Virus record (IMG/VR): IMGVR_UViG_3300045283_000114
Span: 1 to 47,904 of that record
Direction: 5' to 3' (one strand)
DNA: 47,904 nt
Origin: a virus
Each line of letters begins with the position of its first letter. The stretch's first letter is position 1. Shown here piece after piece: positions 14,861 through 21,537 of this stretch. Made by a program: the position numbers and the translations under genes. The notes below the pieces were generated by a model. It was not told the DNA's origin and did not search any database. It saw only the letters and a list, made by a program, of their open reading frames with translations.

Positions 14861-15365
14861 TACTTGGCTGAGGCCAATATCGGCGCAGGAACTACAGCAT
14901 CTCGACACGCGGCCGATCCTTGGCATTGACCCCGGCATAACCGGGGGAATCGCCTTCCTGTACCTGGACGGCCTGTTCCCGGCCGGCCGTGTCAACACGA
15001 TCGACATCCCCACCGTCGCCGGCGAAGTCGACGTCGATTCCCTCGCGCACATCGTCGAAGAATGCGACCCCCGCGTCGCCATCATCGAACGCGCCAATGC
15101 CATGCCCAAGCAGGGTGTCAGCTCAACCTTCAAATATGGCGTTGCGTATGGGGCGCTCCGCACGATCTGCACGCTGAACCGCGTGCCCTACCATCTGGTC
15201 ACGCCCGGCAAGTGGAAGAACCATTTCAAGCTCGACAGTGACAAAGAGAAGTCGCGCGCGCTGGCAATCCAATTCTGGCCCGGCACCAACCAGTTTTCCC
15301 GCAAGAAAGACCACGGCCGCGCCGAGGCCGCGCTGATCGCCCTCTATGGCTGGACGAACCTATGA
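14853..15365 (+). CDS. RuvC-like Holliday junction resolvase, 170 aa
   Basis: RNase H-fold nuclease with the RuvC acidic set: Asp26 in LGIDPGITGGIAF, Glu79 in VAIIERANAMPKQGVSST, and Asp153/Glu158 in KKDHGRAEAALIALYG. RuvC enzymes cut four-way DNA junctions; in phages they resolve recombination and replication branches before packaging. It starts at GTG 14853, overlapping the GapR-like gene by 8 nt, and ends in an ATGA overlap with the next. It functionally complements the exonuclease/annealer pair on the left arm. Confidence 0.85.
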   Translation: MADTWLRPISAQELQHLDTRPILGIDPGITGGIAFLYLDGLFPAGRVNTIDIPTVAGEVDVDSLAHIVEECDPRVAIIERANAMPKQGVSSTFKYGVAYGALRTICTLNRVPYHLVTPGKWKNHFKLDSDKEKSRALAIQFWPGTNQFSRKKDHGRAEAALIALYGWTNL

Positions 15366-15607
15366 CCAAGATGACGAACCAAGTCGCGCGGCAGCTTTTC
15401 GCGATGTCGAAGAAGACAAAGAGCGACCCGTTCCGAGAAATGCGCAACGAGCGTTACCAGCGCACTTTCACGGATGAGCAATTCCCGCACAAACCGCGCG
15501 GCAACAGGTTCAAGCCGGTGGACGAGGAACAAAAACGCGAGTGGCGGATGTTAGCAGAGCGAACCAACCCCTATTCGCGCTACAAGAAGGTTCCGCCAGT
15601 TGCTTGA
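15362..15607 (+). CDS. Small basic protein, 81 aa
   Basis: The ATG at 15362 overlaps the resolvase stop (ATGA). The product is Lys/Arg-rich and mostly hydrophilic (MRNERYQRTFTDEQFPHKPRGNRF, then EWRMLAERTNPYSRYKKV). The next gene's TTG start lies inside its last codons. It may bind nucleic acid, judging only by charge; no family recognised. Confidence 0.55.
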   Translation: MTKMTNQVARQLFAMSKKTKSDPFREMRNERYQRTFTDEQFPHKPRGNRFKPVDEEQKREWRMLAERTNPYSRYKKVPPVA

Positions 15608-16073
15608 ACTGCCCGGCCGGCTGTTGGCGATCGCGCGGACCTACACGGAACTTCACGACGCTTTGCGCGCGCGCAGCAACGAGCTCGAGGTTTCACGGGA
15701 AACAATCGACGACATTGCCGGCTTTGAAAGCGGCTATACGGCAAAACTACTCTCGCCCGTGCCGATGAAGCGATTAGGGCTGCAATCGCTCGGCCCGGTT
15801 TTGACCGTGCTCGGCCTCGCATTGGTGGTGGTGGAAGACCACGAAGGACTGCGGCGAATCAGTCACCGCTTGAAAAAACGCAACCATGCCTCCGTACGAA
15901 TGCCCACGAGGAAAAGGCACAAGCGCCTAGGGCCGGAATGGGGGAGGCTCATGAGCGCCAAGCGCAACCTGAAACTCTCGCCCCGGCGCCGCAGTCAGAT
16001 CAGCCGACACGCTGCGGAGGTAAAATGGCGAGCGATCAGATTTAAACGGGCGGCGATGGAGCAGCTAAAATGA
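15600..16073 (+). CDS. HTH-containing protein, 157 aa
   Basis: The start is TTG at 15600, with an AAGG ribosome site about 9 nt upstream; no ATG fits. Residues about 15-75 (ELHDALRARSNELEVSRETIDDIAGFESGYTAKLLSPVPMKRLG, then PVLTVLGLALVVVED) look like an XRE-type helix-turn-helix fused to a short hydrophobic strand-helix. The C-terminal 70 residues are strongly basic. It is coupled to the next gene by ATGA. A DNA-binding regulatory role for the right early operon is likely but unproven. Confidence 0.6.
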   Translation: MLELPGRLLAIARTYTELHDALRARSNELEVSRETIDDIAGFESGYTAKLLSPVPMKRLGLQSLGPVLTVLGLALVVVEDHEGLRRISHRLKKRNHASVRMPTRKRHKRLGPEWGRLMSAKRNLKLSPRRRSQISRHAAEVKWRAIRFKRAAMEQLK

Positions 16074-16318
16074 AAGAGTTACGCAATCAAGCGCTGGAGG
16101 GGCTCGTCGAAGGTCTCCGTAAAGAGATTGGGACCTGTTTTTTGCTATATCTACGAGAGGAAATAGAGTTTGACGCGCTTGAACACCATCTGGACGATAT
16201 TTTTGAATGCTTTGAAATTGTAAGCGCAGCCATTACAGAGAGGGTTGACGAGAACGGCGCGCTTGCGACGACTCAATCCATTCCTTCGGCACGCGATAGC
16301 GGTAAAAAAACCAAATGA
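16070..16318 (+). CDS. Acidic small protein, 82 aa
   Basis: Coupled by ATGA to the HTH protein. The sequence is helical and acidic (LVEGLRKEIGTCFLLYLREEIEFDALEHHLDDIFECFEIV). DNA is AT-richer than the flanks. Its last 86 nt overlap the 3' end of a convergent minus-strand HTH gene, so the two transcripts could interfere. No family recognised. Confidence 0.5.
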   Translation: MKELRNQALEGLVEGLRKEIGTCFLLYLREEIEFDALEHHLDDIFECFEIVSAAITERVDENGALATTQSIPSARDSGKKTK

Positions 16319-16469
16319 GCCGCTCCACATATAGCGGAATCCTGTTTTTGTTGTCGCCGCCCTCTTGCCATCGCATGTGCTGGCGCCAACTACAACCTAT
16401 CGCGCGCGCCCATTCGTCGTTTGTGTACCCTAGCCGTTCACGTGCGTTCTTGTATTCTAGATGAGTCAT
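16233..16469 (-). CDS. Antisense-oriented HTH protein, 78 aa
   Basis: From ATG 16469 the product reads LEYKNARERLGYTNDEWARAIGCSWRQHMRWQEGGDNKNRIPLYVERLIWFFYRYRVPKEW, an XRE-like HTH in which 'RLGYTNDEWARAIG' is helix 1-2 and 'WRQHMRWQEG' the recognition part. A GAGGG element precedes the start. It is divergent from the gene at 16665 and converges on the gene at 16070 with an 86-nt overlap. It may be a second repressor controlling the accessory region. Confidence 0.62.
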   Translation of the reverse strand: MTHLEYKNARERLGYTNDEWARAIGCSWRQHMRWQEGGDNKNRIPLYVERLIWFFYRYRVPKEWIESSQARRSRQPSL

Positions 16470-16626
16470 GGTCGTGCCCTCGGCGCCCTCGCGGGCTTTG
16501 ATGGAGCGGCGATGATAGGGGCCAGGGGGCGCCAACCCTCTGGCCCCGCTCTTTTGCAAAAATGCCACACTGACTAATTGTCATCCGCTCCCCCCCCCGG
16601 AATTCAGGTGCCTGTAAGTCAGCCGT

Positions 16627-16639
16627 GCGTAATGTACGC
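16627..16639. promoter_or_regulatory. Palindrome GCGTA-ATG-TACGC in divergent promoter gap
   Basis: The 195-bp gap between the divergent genes at 16469 and 16665 contains a perfect 5-bp inverted repeat with a 3-bp spacer, flanked by imperfect GCC/GGC extension, plus a run of nine C (16590-16598). It is a plausible operator for the HTH protein at 16233. No strong promoter was found in the gap. Confidence 0.4.
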
Positions 16640-16664
16640 GGCCAGACAGAAACGGGAGGGCAAA

Positions 16665-16916
16665 ATGCAAACATTGCTGGACTTTGGCGACTATCCTGAG
16701 ATCGACACCGATGGAGTCGGCGACGTGCAGGCGATCGGTCATAAGGCCATCATCTACATGTTCCGCTGGCGCCGGATTGACGGTCTATTTCAGCCCGTTA
16801 TCGTCGCCGCCGTCGCCCGACCCTTGACAGGATTCGACGCCCCGCTTCCGCATAAGCGCGACCTGGAAGCGATGCCGCAACTAGTCAGGATTGCGGCACC
16901 GCAGGTATTCAACTGA
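16665..16916 (+). CDS. Hypothetical protein, 83 aa
   Basis: The ATG at 16665 has a GGGAGGG ribosome site 5 nt upstream and gives 83 residues with alternating strands (AIIYMFRWRRIDGLFQPVIVAAVARP). No family recognised. It is divergent from the HTH gene and its stop overlaps the end of the convergent gene at 16909 by 8 bp. Confidence 0.55.
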   Translation: MQTLLDFGDYPEIDTDGVGDVQAIGHKAIIYMFRWRRIDGLFQPVIVAAVARPLTGFDAPLPHKRDLEAMPQLVRIAAPQVFN

Positions 16917-17406
16917 CCGCTCGCCTCGCCATAAGGCTCGAGAGCTTGATTTGTCCGTTGTGCTTCAAGTCCTTGGCCGACCGCTCCGTGATTTCCCACG
17001 GGGCGCCATCATAGCCGGGCAGATCGTGAAGCGCTGCGGACTTGATGTCTTGCAGTATCCGCCACGCGAGCGTCGAATCCCAATCCTCGGTTTCGCAAGA
17101 CTGATATTCGAGGCAATGGCAAGCCTTGATGATCTCGACAGGCGTAAGCGGAGTCGGGAAAGGCTTGTATTTGTAGTCGGACGCCGCGTCTTTTGCCTCA
17201 TCGGCATAATCCGGGCTTGTCGCGTCATACCGAGCTACCACCGATCGCACGTTCTCATCCATGAGAATCCGCCCGATCTCCTCGGCAGTAAACGACGTGA
17301 TGTCGCGCCGCTCGCGGGTTGCCGCCACGTAGAACGAAACCCGCTTTTCGACGGCATACGTCACGATCGCGTTGATGTGCATATCGCCGCAAATGAATGC
17401 AGACAT
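16909..17406 (-). CDS. Conserved phage hypothetical protein, 165 aa
   Basis: From ATG 17406 (GAGG ribosome site 9 nt upstream) the protein has recognisable segments: GDMHINAIVTYAV, then ENVRSVVARYD, then PVEIIKACHCLEYQSCETEDW, then LPGYDGAPWEI. This layout, with a CxxYQSCE core and a final LPGYD, is one I recall from many uncharacterised prophage proteins. Several Cys and the sequential motifs suggest an intracellular binding domain. The much longer upstream frame on this strand is rejected because it lacks these features. Confidence 0.65.
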   Translation of the reverse strand: MSAFICGDMHINAIVTYAVEKRVSFYVAATRERRDITSFTAEEIGRILMDENVRSVVARYDATSPDYADEAKDAASDYKYKPFPTPLTPVEIIKACHCLEYQSCETEDWDSTLAWRILQDIKSAALHDLPGYDGAPWEITERSAKDLKHNGQIKLSSLMARRAVS

Positions 17407-17498
17407 AGCTTTTACCTCGCGGTGTTCAGCCGGCGCCATGCCGGCCGGATGGCAGCGCCATCGTGAGGCGGCGCACTCGGCGCCGCCCTGCGATAGCG

Positions 17499-17759
17499 TC
17501 ACTTTGAGCCGATCCGCAGCGTGCCTTGCGAGCCTGACACGGGCCGGCCGAAGGACGCACGATCGCCCGCAGACTGCCCGGCGCCATACGCCGCACGATC
17601 GCCTATGGTGGTCGACGAGCTGCGCCCGCGGCCCAGGTGGATACCCGCTTCGGCCATCTTGGCCGCGACGGCTTGGCCCTTGACAACGACAAGTGCTCGC
17701 GCGTTGGAGGTTACAGGCGCCGACAACGCGGCAGAAACGGCGCACTCTTGGTCCCGCAT
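17499..17759 (-). CDS. DUF2786-like C-terminal fragment, 86 aa
   Basis: The region RALVVVKGQAVAAKMAEAGIHLGRG, then AAYGAGQSAGDRASFGRPVSG, resembles the C-terminus of DUF2786/DUF7168 proteins, in which an 'AgraAGdra' loop follows a helix. The N-terminal part of that family is missing, so this is either a trimmed stand-alone domain or a decayed gene. The 5' end overlaps the zinc-ribbon gene in a different frame; starts at 17795 or 17759 are possible. Confidence 0.45.
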   Translation of the reverse strand: MRDQECAVSAALSAPVTSNARALVVVKGQAVAAKMAEAGIHLGRGRSSSTTIGDRAAYGAGQSAGDRASFGRPVSGSQGTLRIGSK

Positions 17760-18160
17760 TGCGAGCAAACAAAGCGCTTGCCGGCTAATTCCCACGCTCG
17801 CGAGCGCGCAATCACAAGCCTGCGCTCATGCCCACACGCGCGGCATTTGATGTCCAGCGTCGAAAGAGGCTCGTGTGAGCGCAATGCAATCTTCTCCGCA
17901 TGCGCCTCCCGCCGTGCGCGTTCCTGCAATTGCCGGCGCCTGTCCTTATCCCAATCAAGACCCATCGCGTGCTCCCGATAAACGTGACTTGTGCCCAATA
18001 TAGGCCCGAAATACGCGTATCCATAGTCGAACGGCGCAACCATGTCCTCCAACGAATCAACCTCGTCCGATGTCACCACATTCGCGATTCGCGTGCGCTT
18101 GCCATGCCAATGTTGATAAAACGCGCTCTCATCATGCGTCTGTTTGTCGTGTCTTTTCAT
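17711..18160 (-). CDS. Protein with C-terminal zinc ribbon, 149 aa
   Basis: From ATG 18160 the protein has an N-terminal region with Asp/Tyr-rich segments (EDMVAPFDYGYAYFGPILG), a basic helix (DKDRRRQLQERARREAHAEKI), and a C-terminal CRACGH...FVCSQCGTK zinc ribbon with two CxxC pairs. Zinc ribbons often mediate nucleic-acid or protein contacts. It faces the 400-bp gap with the distal operator, so it may be repressor-controlled. Its last 49 bases overlap the DUF2786-like frame. Confidence 0.6.
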   Translation of the reverse strand: MKRHDKQTHDESAFYQHWHGKRTRIANVVTSDEVDSLEDMVAPFDYGYAYFGPILGTSHVYREHAMGLDWDKDRRRQLQERARREAHAEKIALRSHEPLSTLDIKCRACGHERRLVIARSRAWELAGKRFVCSQCGTKSAPFLPRCRRL

Positions 18161-18281
18161 AGCCAATTGTGTCAACTTGCGCTTGAGCCGCAAATCATGT
18201 TACGCTTGTGTGTAGGGTCGGTCAAACAGCCCTCGCGCGCAACCCCCTATATCCACAAACTCATATCCCTCCCTAAACCCC

Positions 18282-18296
18282 TGTGCTTGACGCATA
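18282..18296. promoter_or_regulatory. Distal repressor operator
   Basis: TGTGC-TTGAC-GCATA; on the minus strand it reads TATGC-GTCAA-GCACA, with the same half-sites as the PR operator and an identical TATGCG -10-like element. It would control the leftward zinc-ribbon gene region. No good -35 is visible on that strand. Confidence 0.5.
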
Positions 18297-18519
18297 GGCC
18301 AAATCAGCGCACCATACCCTCGCGCGGTTCCAAGCAGTAGGTCGGCCTCACCCTCCCAGCCCCCCTCACGGATGGACCGATCCTCACAACGCCAGGAGCC
18401 GCGCACCCTCCAGCAGCTCGCTGCGCTCGCGCTTCGCTTCGCTCAGCCTTTGAATAACACAAGGCCGACCGAAGGGAGGCGCGCCGAAGGCGCAATCAAT
18501 CATCCTGCTCGGTCCATCG

Positions 18520-18528
18520 GTGCGTTGC
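18520..18528 (+). repeat. GTGCGTTGC motif upstream of small-terminase candidate
   Basis: Exact copy of the repeated 9-mer, starting 40 nt before the ATG at 18560. The spacing matches that at the tail fibre (42), 37046 (40) and 41138 (41) genes. Confidence 0.5.
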
Positions 18529-18559
18529 CACCCCAGCCATCATCAGGCCTCACAGCACA

Positions 18560-19033
18560 ATGTCCATGCTCCCAAGCGACTCACCAACGCCTGTCCGCCG
18601 CCTCAATGTTCCAGCTCGAGAGGATACAGCCGAACGCAAGGTCTCCGGTCGCGTGCGCCGAGCCATTCTCACAATGGTTTGGCACGGATTGCCCGACAAT
18701 CAGGCCGCGATACAAGCAGGCCTCACCGTCCGTGCCCTTCGCGACGCTCTCGCAACAACACACGTCCGCGGCTTCTATCGCAAAGCGTTGCAGGTGCGCA
18801 GAGAAAGCGAGAGCGCACGCAACATCCAACGCTTAGCCGAGATACGCGATAAGGCCGACAACATGCCTGCGGTCAACGCAATTCGCCTCCTCGAGCAGCT
18901 CGGCGAGGATGAACACGGCAATAGACGCGCGGCCGCGATGACATCTCCGGGCATGGTGGTGGTGATCGAGGGCGTCAATGCGCGTGTTGACGTTACCCGC
19001 GACGTTACCCCTAAGCCAGATAGCAGCGAATAG
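18560..19033 (+). CDS. Putative small terminase subunit, 157 aa
   Basis: The N-terminal part has an HTH-like segment (RRAILTMVWHGLPDNQAAIQAGLTVRALRDALAT), followed by an Arg/Glu-rich helix (RKALQVRRESESARNIQRLAEIRDKADNMPAVNAIRLLEQLGED) typical of small terminase oligomerisation regions. The C-terminus (GMVVVIEGVNARVDV) is short and beta-like. TerS recognises phage DNA and activates TerL. The unusual point is that TerL lies 5.7 kb downstream. Alternative: an unrelated phage regulator. Starts at 18560 or 18566 are both possible. Confidence 0.6.
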   Translation: MSMLPSDSPTPVRRLNVPAREDTAERKVSGRVRRAILTMVWHGLPDNQAAIQAGLTVRALRDALATTHVRGFYRKALQVRRESESARNIQRLAEIRDKADNMPAVNAIRLLEQLGEDEHGNRRAAAMTSPGMVVVIEGVNARVDVTRDVTPKPDSSE

Positions 19034-19202
19034 CCCAATGAAATCAAGGGAACAGCCCCGTGTGGGCTCAGTCATCAACACTGATGGTCACCGCCCGCGC
19101 GCCCTCGGCACCCCGCCGGCGGGAGGGGGGAGGGGGAAAAACGCGCGTCTTCAAGCCGCTGGTAACCCCCGCACGCAACTTTTCTCTGTATATTCTGGGT
19201 GT
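19034..19202. other. Intergenic gap with G-rich tract
   Basis: The 169 bp after the TerS candidate carry a purine-rich tract near 19115-19138 (GGGAGGGGGGAGGGGG) followed by A-run sequence, which could form a G-rich structure on the plus strand. No start codon or ribosome site with a credible frame was found. Confidence 0.35.
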
Positions 19203-19499
19203 GTGATTTTTTTTCTTGCTGTGTTTTTTCCTTCGCCTGCGGGTGCGCGTGATTTTCTAGGCGACATTGGTGGCGGGTTGATTGGTGGGGTTGTGGGGGG
19301 ATTTGTGGGATCGCAGTTTCAGCGGCCGCCGCCTGTCTACTATCCGCCGCCTCCTGTGTATTACCCGCCTGCGCCGCGGTACTACCCGCCTGCGGTGAAT
19401 TACGATCCTGTTGCGGTGTGCATTGCGCGGTTTCGTTCATACAACCCTGAGACGGGGATTTATTGGGGGTATGACGGCCAGCCGCATCGGTGTCCGTGA
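19203..19499 (+). CDS. BA14K-like secreted protein, 98 aa
   Basis: The GTG at 19203 opens a signal peptide (VIFFLAVFFPSPAGA), then a Gly-rich loop (GDIGGGLIGGVVGGFVGS), a Pro/Tyr-rich linker with repeated YYPP units, and a C-terminal domain CIARFRSYNPETGIYWGYDGQPHRC matching the BA14K signature (C-x-RFRSYNP-TG-Y-GYDG-H-C). In Brucella the family includes a 14-kDa immunoreactive lectin-like protein; in Rhizobiales such proteins are exported. Carried between TerS and TerL, it looks like a lysogenic-conversion (moron) gene. Ribosome site is weak; DNA is G/T-rich relative to the surroundings. Confidence 0.75.
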   Translation: MIFFLAVFFPSPAGARDFLGDIGGGLIGGVVGGFVGSQFQRPPPVYYPPPPVYYPPAPRYYPPAVNYDPVAVCIARFRSYNPETGIYWGYDGQPHRCP

Positions 19500-19693
19500 T
19501 GAGCAGCTACCGAAACCTGCACGAACACATGACCTACCACGGCGTCAAGCGGTGGTTCCTTGACGGCTGTGATCGCGAGGACGCCAACACGATCCGCGAG
19601 GCAGTCGAGCGCATCCCCGAACGCAGGTTGATCCGACGCCTCGCGCGGGCTCTTGCTGCGGAGGATCACCGGACAGTGCGTGAGGGTCCGTGA
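19499..19693 (+). CDS. Small helical protein, 64 aa
   Basis: ATG 19499 overlaps the BA14K gene's TGA by one base. The protein is soluble, charged and helical (NTIREAVERIPERRLIRRLARALAAED). It is coupled on both sides (TGATG at 19693). No family recognised. Confidence 0.55.
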   Translation: MSSYRNLHEHMTYHGVKRWFLDGCDREDANTIREAVERIPERRLIRRLARALAAEDHRTVREGP

Positions 19694-19782
19694 TGGCGTG
19701 GATAATTGGCTTGGTCATTGGGTTTCTGATCGGTGTCGTGGTTGGGGCATATGCTCTGCAATTCGCGCTTTCGAGAATTTGA
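19693..19782 (+). CDS. 29-aa membrane peptide with glycine zipper
   Basis: A TGATG overlap starts a peptide with one helix containing GxxxG-like spacing (IIGLVIGFLIGVVVGAYALQF) and a short polar tail. Glycine zippers let small helices oligomerise in membranes. It begins a run of three overlapping tiny membrane or secreted products. Confidence 0.5.
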   Translation: MAWIIGLVIGFLIGVVVGAYALQFALSRI

Positions 19783-19847
19783 TGTGGCTTTTGATCGTTG
19801 TTGGGGTGGGATTTGCGGCGCTGTGTGTTTGGGCGCAGCTGTCATGA
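19782..19847 (+). CDS. 21-aa membrane peptide
   Basis: ATG 19782 overlaps the previous stop (TGATG) and the TGA overlaps the next ATG (ATGA). The peptide is almost one hydrophobic helix (LLIVVGVGFAALCVW). Coupling on both sides is its main support. Confidence 0.4.
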   Translation: MWLLIVVGVGFAALCVWAQLS

Positions 19848-20158
19848 GCACCGGCGTTCTGCGGATGATTGTGTCCTTTCTGATCGCGATGACGTTGGCG
19901 CGTGCGCATGAGGCGCCGAGCGGTTGGGCGTATCCGAAGGATTGTTGTGGCGGTGATTGCCATCCTGTTCCGTGCGAGGAGGTTTCTGCAGTTGCGCCGC
20001 GGGATGGCTTTGTTGGGCCGGACTACGAGTGGCATGGCCTGACGTTTCGCAAGCCGCAGCATCAATTCTCGCCTGACGGGGCGTGTCATGTGTGTGTGGG
20101 CAACTTCAAGCCACTGCTGCCGCGGTGCATATTCACGCCGATACCTGCGGGGACGTAA
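19844..20158 (+). CDS. Secreted Cys-rich protein, 104 aa
   Basis: A signal peptide (residues 1-21, MSTGVLRMIVSFLIAMTLARA) is followed by a mature region with seven Cys (34, 35, 39, 44, 81, 84, 95) and conserved-looking segments: SGWAYPKDCCGGDCHPVPC, YEWHGLTF, then CHVCVG and PRCIF. I recall this arrangement as a small exported protein family in Rhizobiales genomes and phages, probably disulfide-bonded in the periplasm. Start fixed by the ATGA overlap. Function unknown; fits the cluster of exported accessory genes. Confidence 0.65.
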   Translation: MSTGVLRMIVSFLIAMTLARAHEAPSGWAYPKDCCGGDCHPVPCEEVSAVAPRDGFVGPDYEWHGLTFRKPQHQFSPDGACHVCVGNFKPLLPRCIFTPIPAGT

Positions 20159-20272
20159 ATGTGGGTCTTATGTCGATGGTGCTTTGGAAAGGGTTGGATT
20201 CCAACTACCGCGACGACGGTTTGGAAGCCATGTGAAATATGCGAAGGCAAAAAGTGGTTATGGATTTACTGA
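20159..20272 (+). CDS. DnaJ-type zinc-finger mini-protein, 37 aa
   Basis: TAAATG joins this to the preceding gene. The peptide has two CxxC pairs, CRWCFGKGW and CEICEGKKW, each followed by a Gly, close to the DnaJ CxxCxGxG repeats and enough for one Zn ion. It ends one base before the next ATG. The role is unknown. Confidence 0.5.
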   Translation: MWVLCRWCFGKGWIPTTATTVWKPCEICEGKKWLWIY

Positions 20273-20273
20273 G

Positions 20274-20738
20274 ATGAAACTCTACGTGCCTTGCATCATG
20301 GGGCAGTGGGGGGTGATTTTCTCCGGGGGTGTGCCGATCATTGCATCGAGGCTGCGGGGGATTGGGGTTGTGGCTGAGACGTTTGCGTACGGCAGCGTCA
20401 ATGCGATTTTTGCGCAGTGCAATTCGTATCTGCGGGCCGGGTACTCGCTTGGGGCGGTTGGTTTTTCGCTCGGGACGTCGACGGTCGGGTTGATGCAGCA
20501 AACCTTGCCGTTCGAGCTGGTTGTCTGCTTGGCCGAGTCGAGCCTCGAGCGGAGGTTCAAGATCAATCATAAGTTGTGCAAGCGTTCGGTGCTTTGGCAT
20601 GGGTGGGATTTTTTGTCGGATGCCGGGGTCACCGATGGCTTCGACCTAACCATACAGACGGCGTTGCCGCACTTGCTCATCCCGTATTCGCCGCGGATTC
20701 AGGCGGACATCGTGGCCAGGTTCCAGGCGCTGCTATGA
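20274..20738 (+). CDS. Alpha/beta-hydrolase-like protein, 154 aa
   Basis: ATG 20274 gives a compact protein with a nucleophile-elbow motif GFSLG (Ser65), preceded by a short strand, and a late His133 in TALPHLLIPYSP, an order compatible with a small serine esterase/lipase. The region between includes CLAESSLERRF. It has no signal peptide. The 154 residues are short for the fold, so it may be a reduced or non-catalytic member. It overlaps the beta-helix gene by ATGA. Confidence 0.5.
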   Translation: MKLYVPCIMGQWGVIFSGGVPIIASRLRGIGVVAETFAYGSVNAIFAQCNSYLRAGYSLGAVGFSLGTSTVGLMQQTLPFELVVCLAESSLERRFKINHKLCKRSVLWHGWDFLSDAGVTDGFDLTIQTALPHLLIPYSPRIQADIVARFQALL

Positions 20739-21526
20739 TCCAAGACCTGATCAATGCGACCGATGTCGGCGGCACATGCACGGTGCCGCCTGGCACCTAC
20801 ACTATGGCCATGCCTACCGTGTTGAAACCGGGGATTACGCTAGACCTGACCGGCGTGACTTTGAAGCAGTATCCGTCAACGGTACGAAGCGTCTATAGCG
20901 TTCTGCAAGTCGCCGGCCCTGGCAGCGGCAAGAATACCATCATAAACGGCACAATCATCGGCGATCGCGACGGTCGGCCGGATGACCCAACGCTCGGTGG
21001 AATTGGCTACGGCATCATGATCGCCCTGGGCGCGAGCGGGGTGATCGTGCGCGGCACGCAGATCAGCAATTGCTTCGGCGACGGCATCATCGTGTGGGGC
21101 GGGAACAATGTTGAGCTCGATCGCGTCATTTCGCATGGCAACCGCCGCCAAGGCCTGACGATCACAGATTCCTCGGTGCTGTGGATTCATGACTCTCAGT
21201 TTTCTAACGACAGCGGGTCGCCTCCTGGCGACGGCATCGACCTAGAGAACAATTTCGAGACCGAAACCATCGCGGATGTGGCGATCTCGCGGTGCAAGTT
21301 CTTCGGCAACAAGGGCTCTGACATTGGCCTCGGTTCGCCGGGCATCTACCACAACATCCGCATCACGCCGGACAATTCGTTCGACCTCACGACGCAACCA
21401 ATTTGGGTTGCTGGCGGCGCAGGATCGCTCGGGGCGCCGTGGTGGGCGCCGCTGTTGAAAGGAATTTTTGGTGCATTGCCGACCTATCGTTGGTGGGGCT
21501 ATCCGACACAATGGTACTCAGCATAG
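20735..21526 (+). CDS. Right-handed beta-helix protein, 263 aa
   Basis: From ATG 20735 (overlapping the previous stop), the sequence begins MIQDLINATDVGGTCTVPPGTY, a form used in pectate-lyase-like folds ('vpaGtY... l.pGitL'), then coils with short periodic strands (NTIINGTIIGD, SGVIVRGTQISNCFGDGIIV, NVELDRVISHGN, DVAISRCKFFGN). This is the parallel beta-helix architecture of tailspikes and polysaccharide lyases. No signal peptide or catalytic residue pattern was recognised. It lies in the accessory block and could be a capsule-acting depolymerase or surface protein. Confidence 0.65.
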   Translation: MIQDLINATDVGGTCTVPPGTYTMAMPTVLKPGITLDLTGVTLKQYPSTVRSVYSVLQVAGPGSGKNTIINGTIIGDRDGRPDDPTLGGIGYGIMIALGASGVIVRGTQISNCFGDGIIVWGGNNVELDRVISHGNRRQGLTITDSSVLWIHDSQFSNDSGSPPGDGIDLENNFETETIADVAISRCKFFGNKGSDIGLGSPGIYHNIRITPDNSFDLTTQPIWVAGGAGSLGAPWWAPLLKGIFGALPTYRWWGYPTQWYSA

Positions 21527-21537
21527 GAGAATGAAAA

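Larger units (their letters stand above)
18161..18559. other. 400-bp intergenic regulatory region
   Basis: No convincing gene lies here. It holds an operator-like site (18282-18296), the GTGCGTTGC motif (18520) and GC-rich sequence. A minus-strand frame at 18200-18406 (GTG start, 68 codons) reads as plausible protein but has no recognisable features and lies across the operator, so it is left uncalled. Confidence 0.5.

Noticed and set aside
16590-16598. Run of nine C
   Set aside because: A homopolymer in a GC-rich gap may be a sequencing-error site or slippage spot but has no other context.
18200-18406. Minus-strand 68-codon frame in the 400-bp regulatory gap
   Set aside because: It has a reasonable GTG start but overlaps the operator at 18282 and shows no recognisable feature; kept only as a weak possibility.
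18372-18836. Plus-strand frame crossing into the TerS candidate
   Set aside because: It conflicts with the better TerS frame and its residues are Arg/Pro/Ser/Gln-rich low complexity.
19115-19138. Possible G-quadruplex tract
   Set aside because: The G runs are not four clean tracts with loops; kept only as a note in the intergenic entry.
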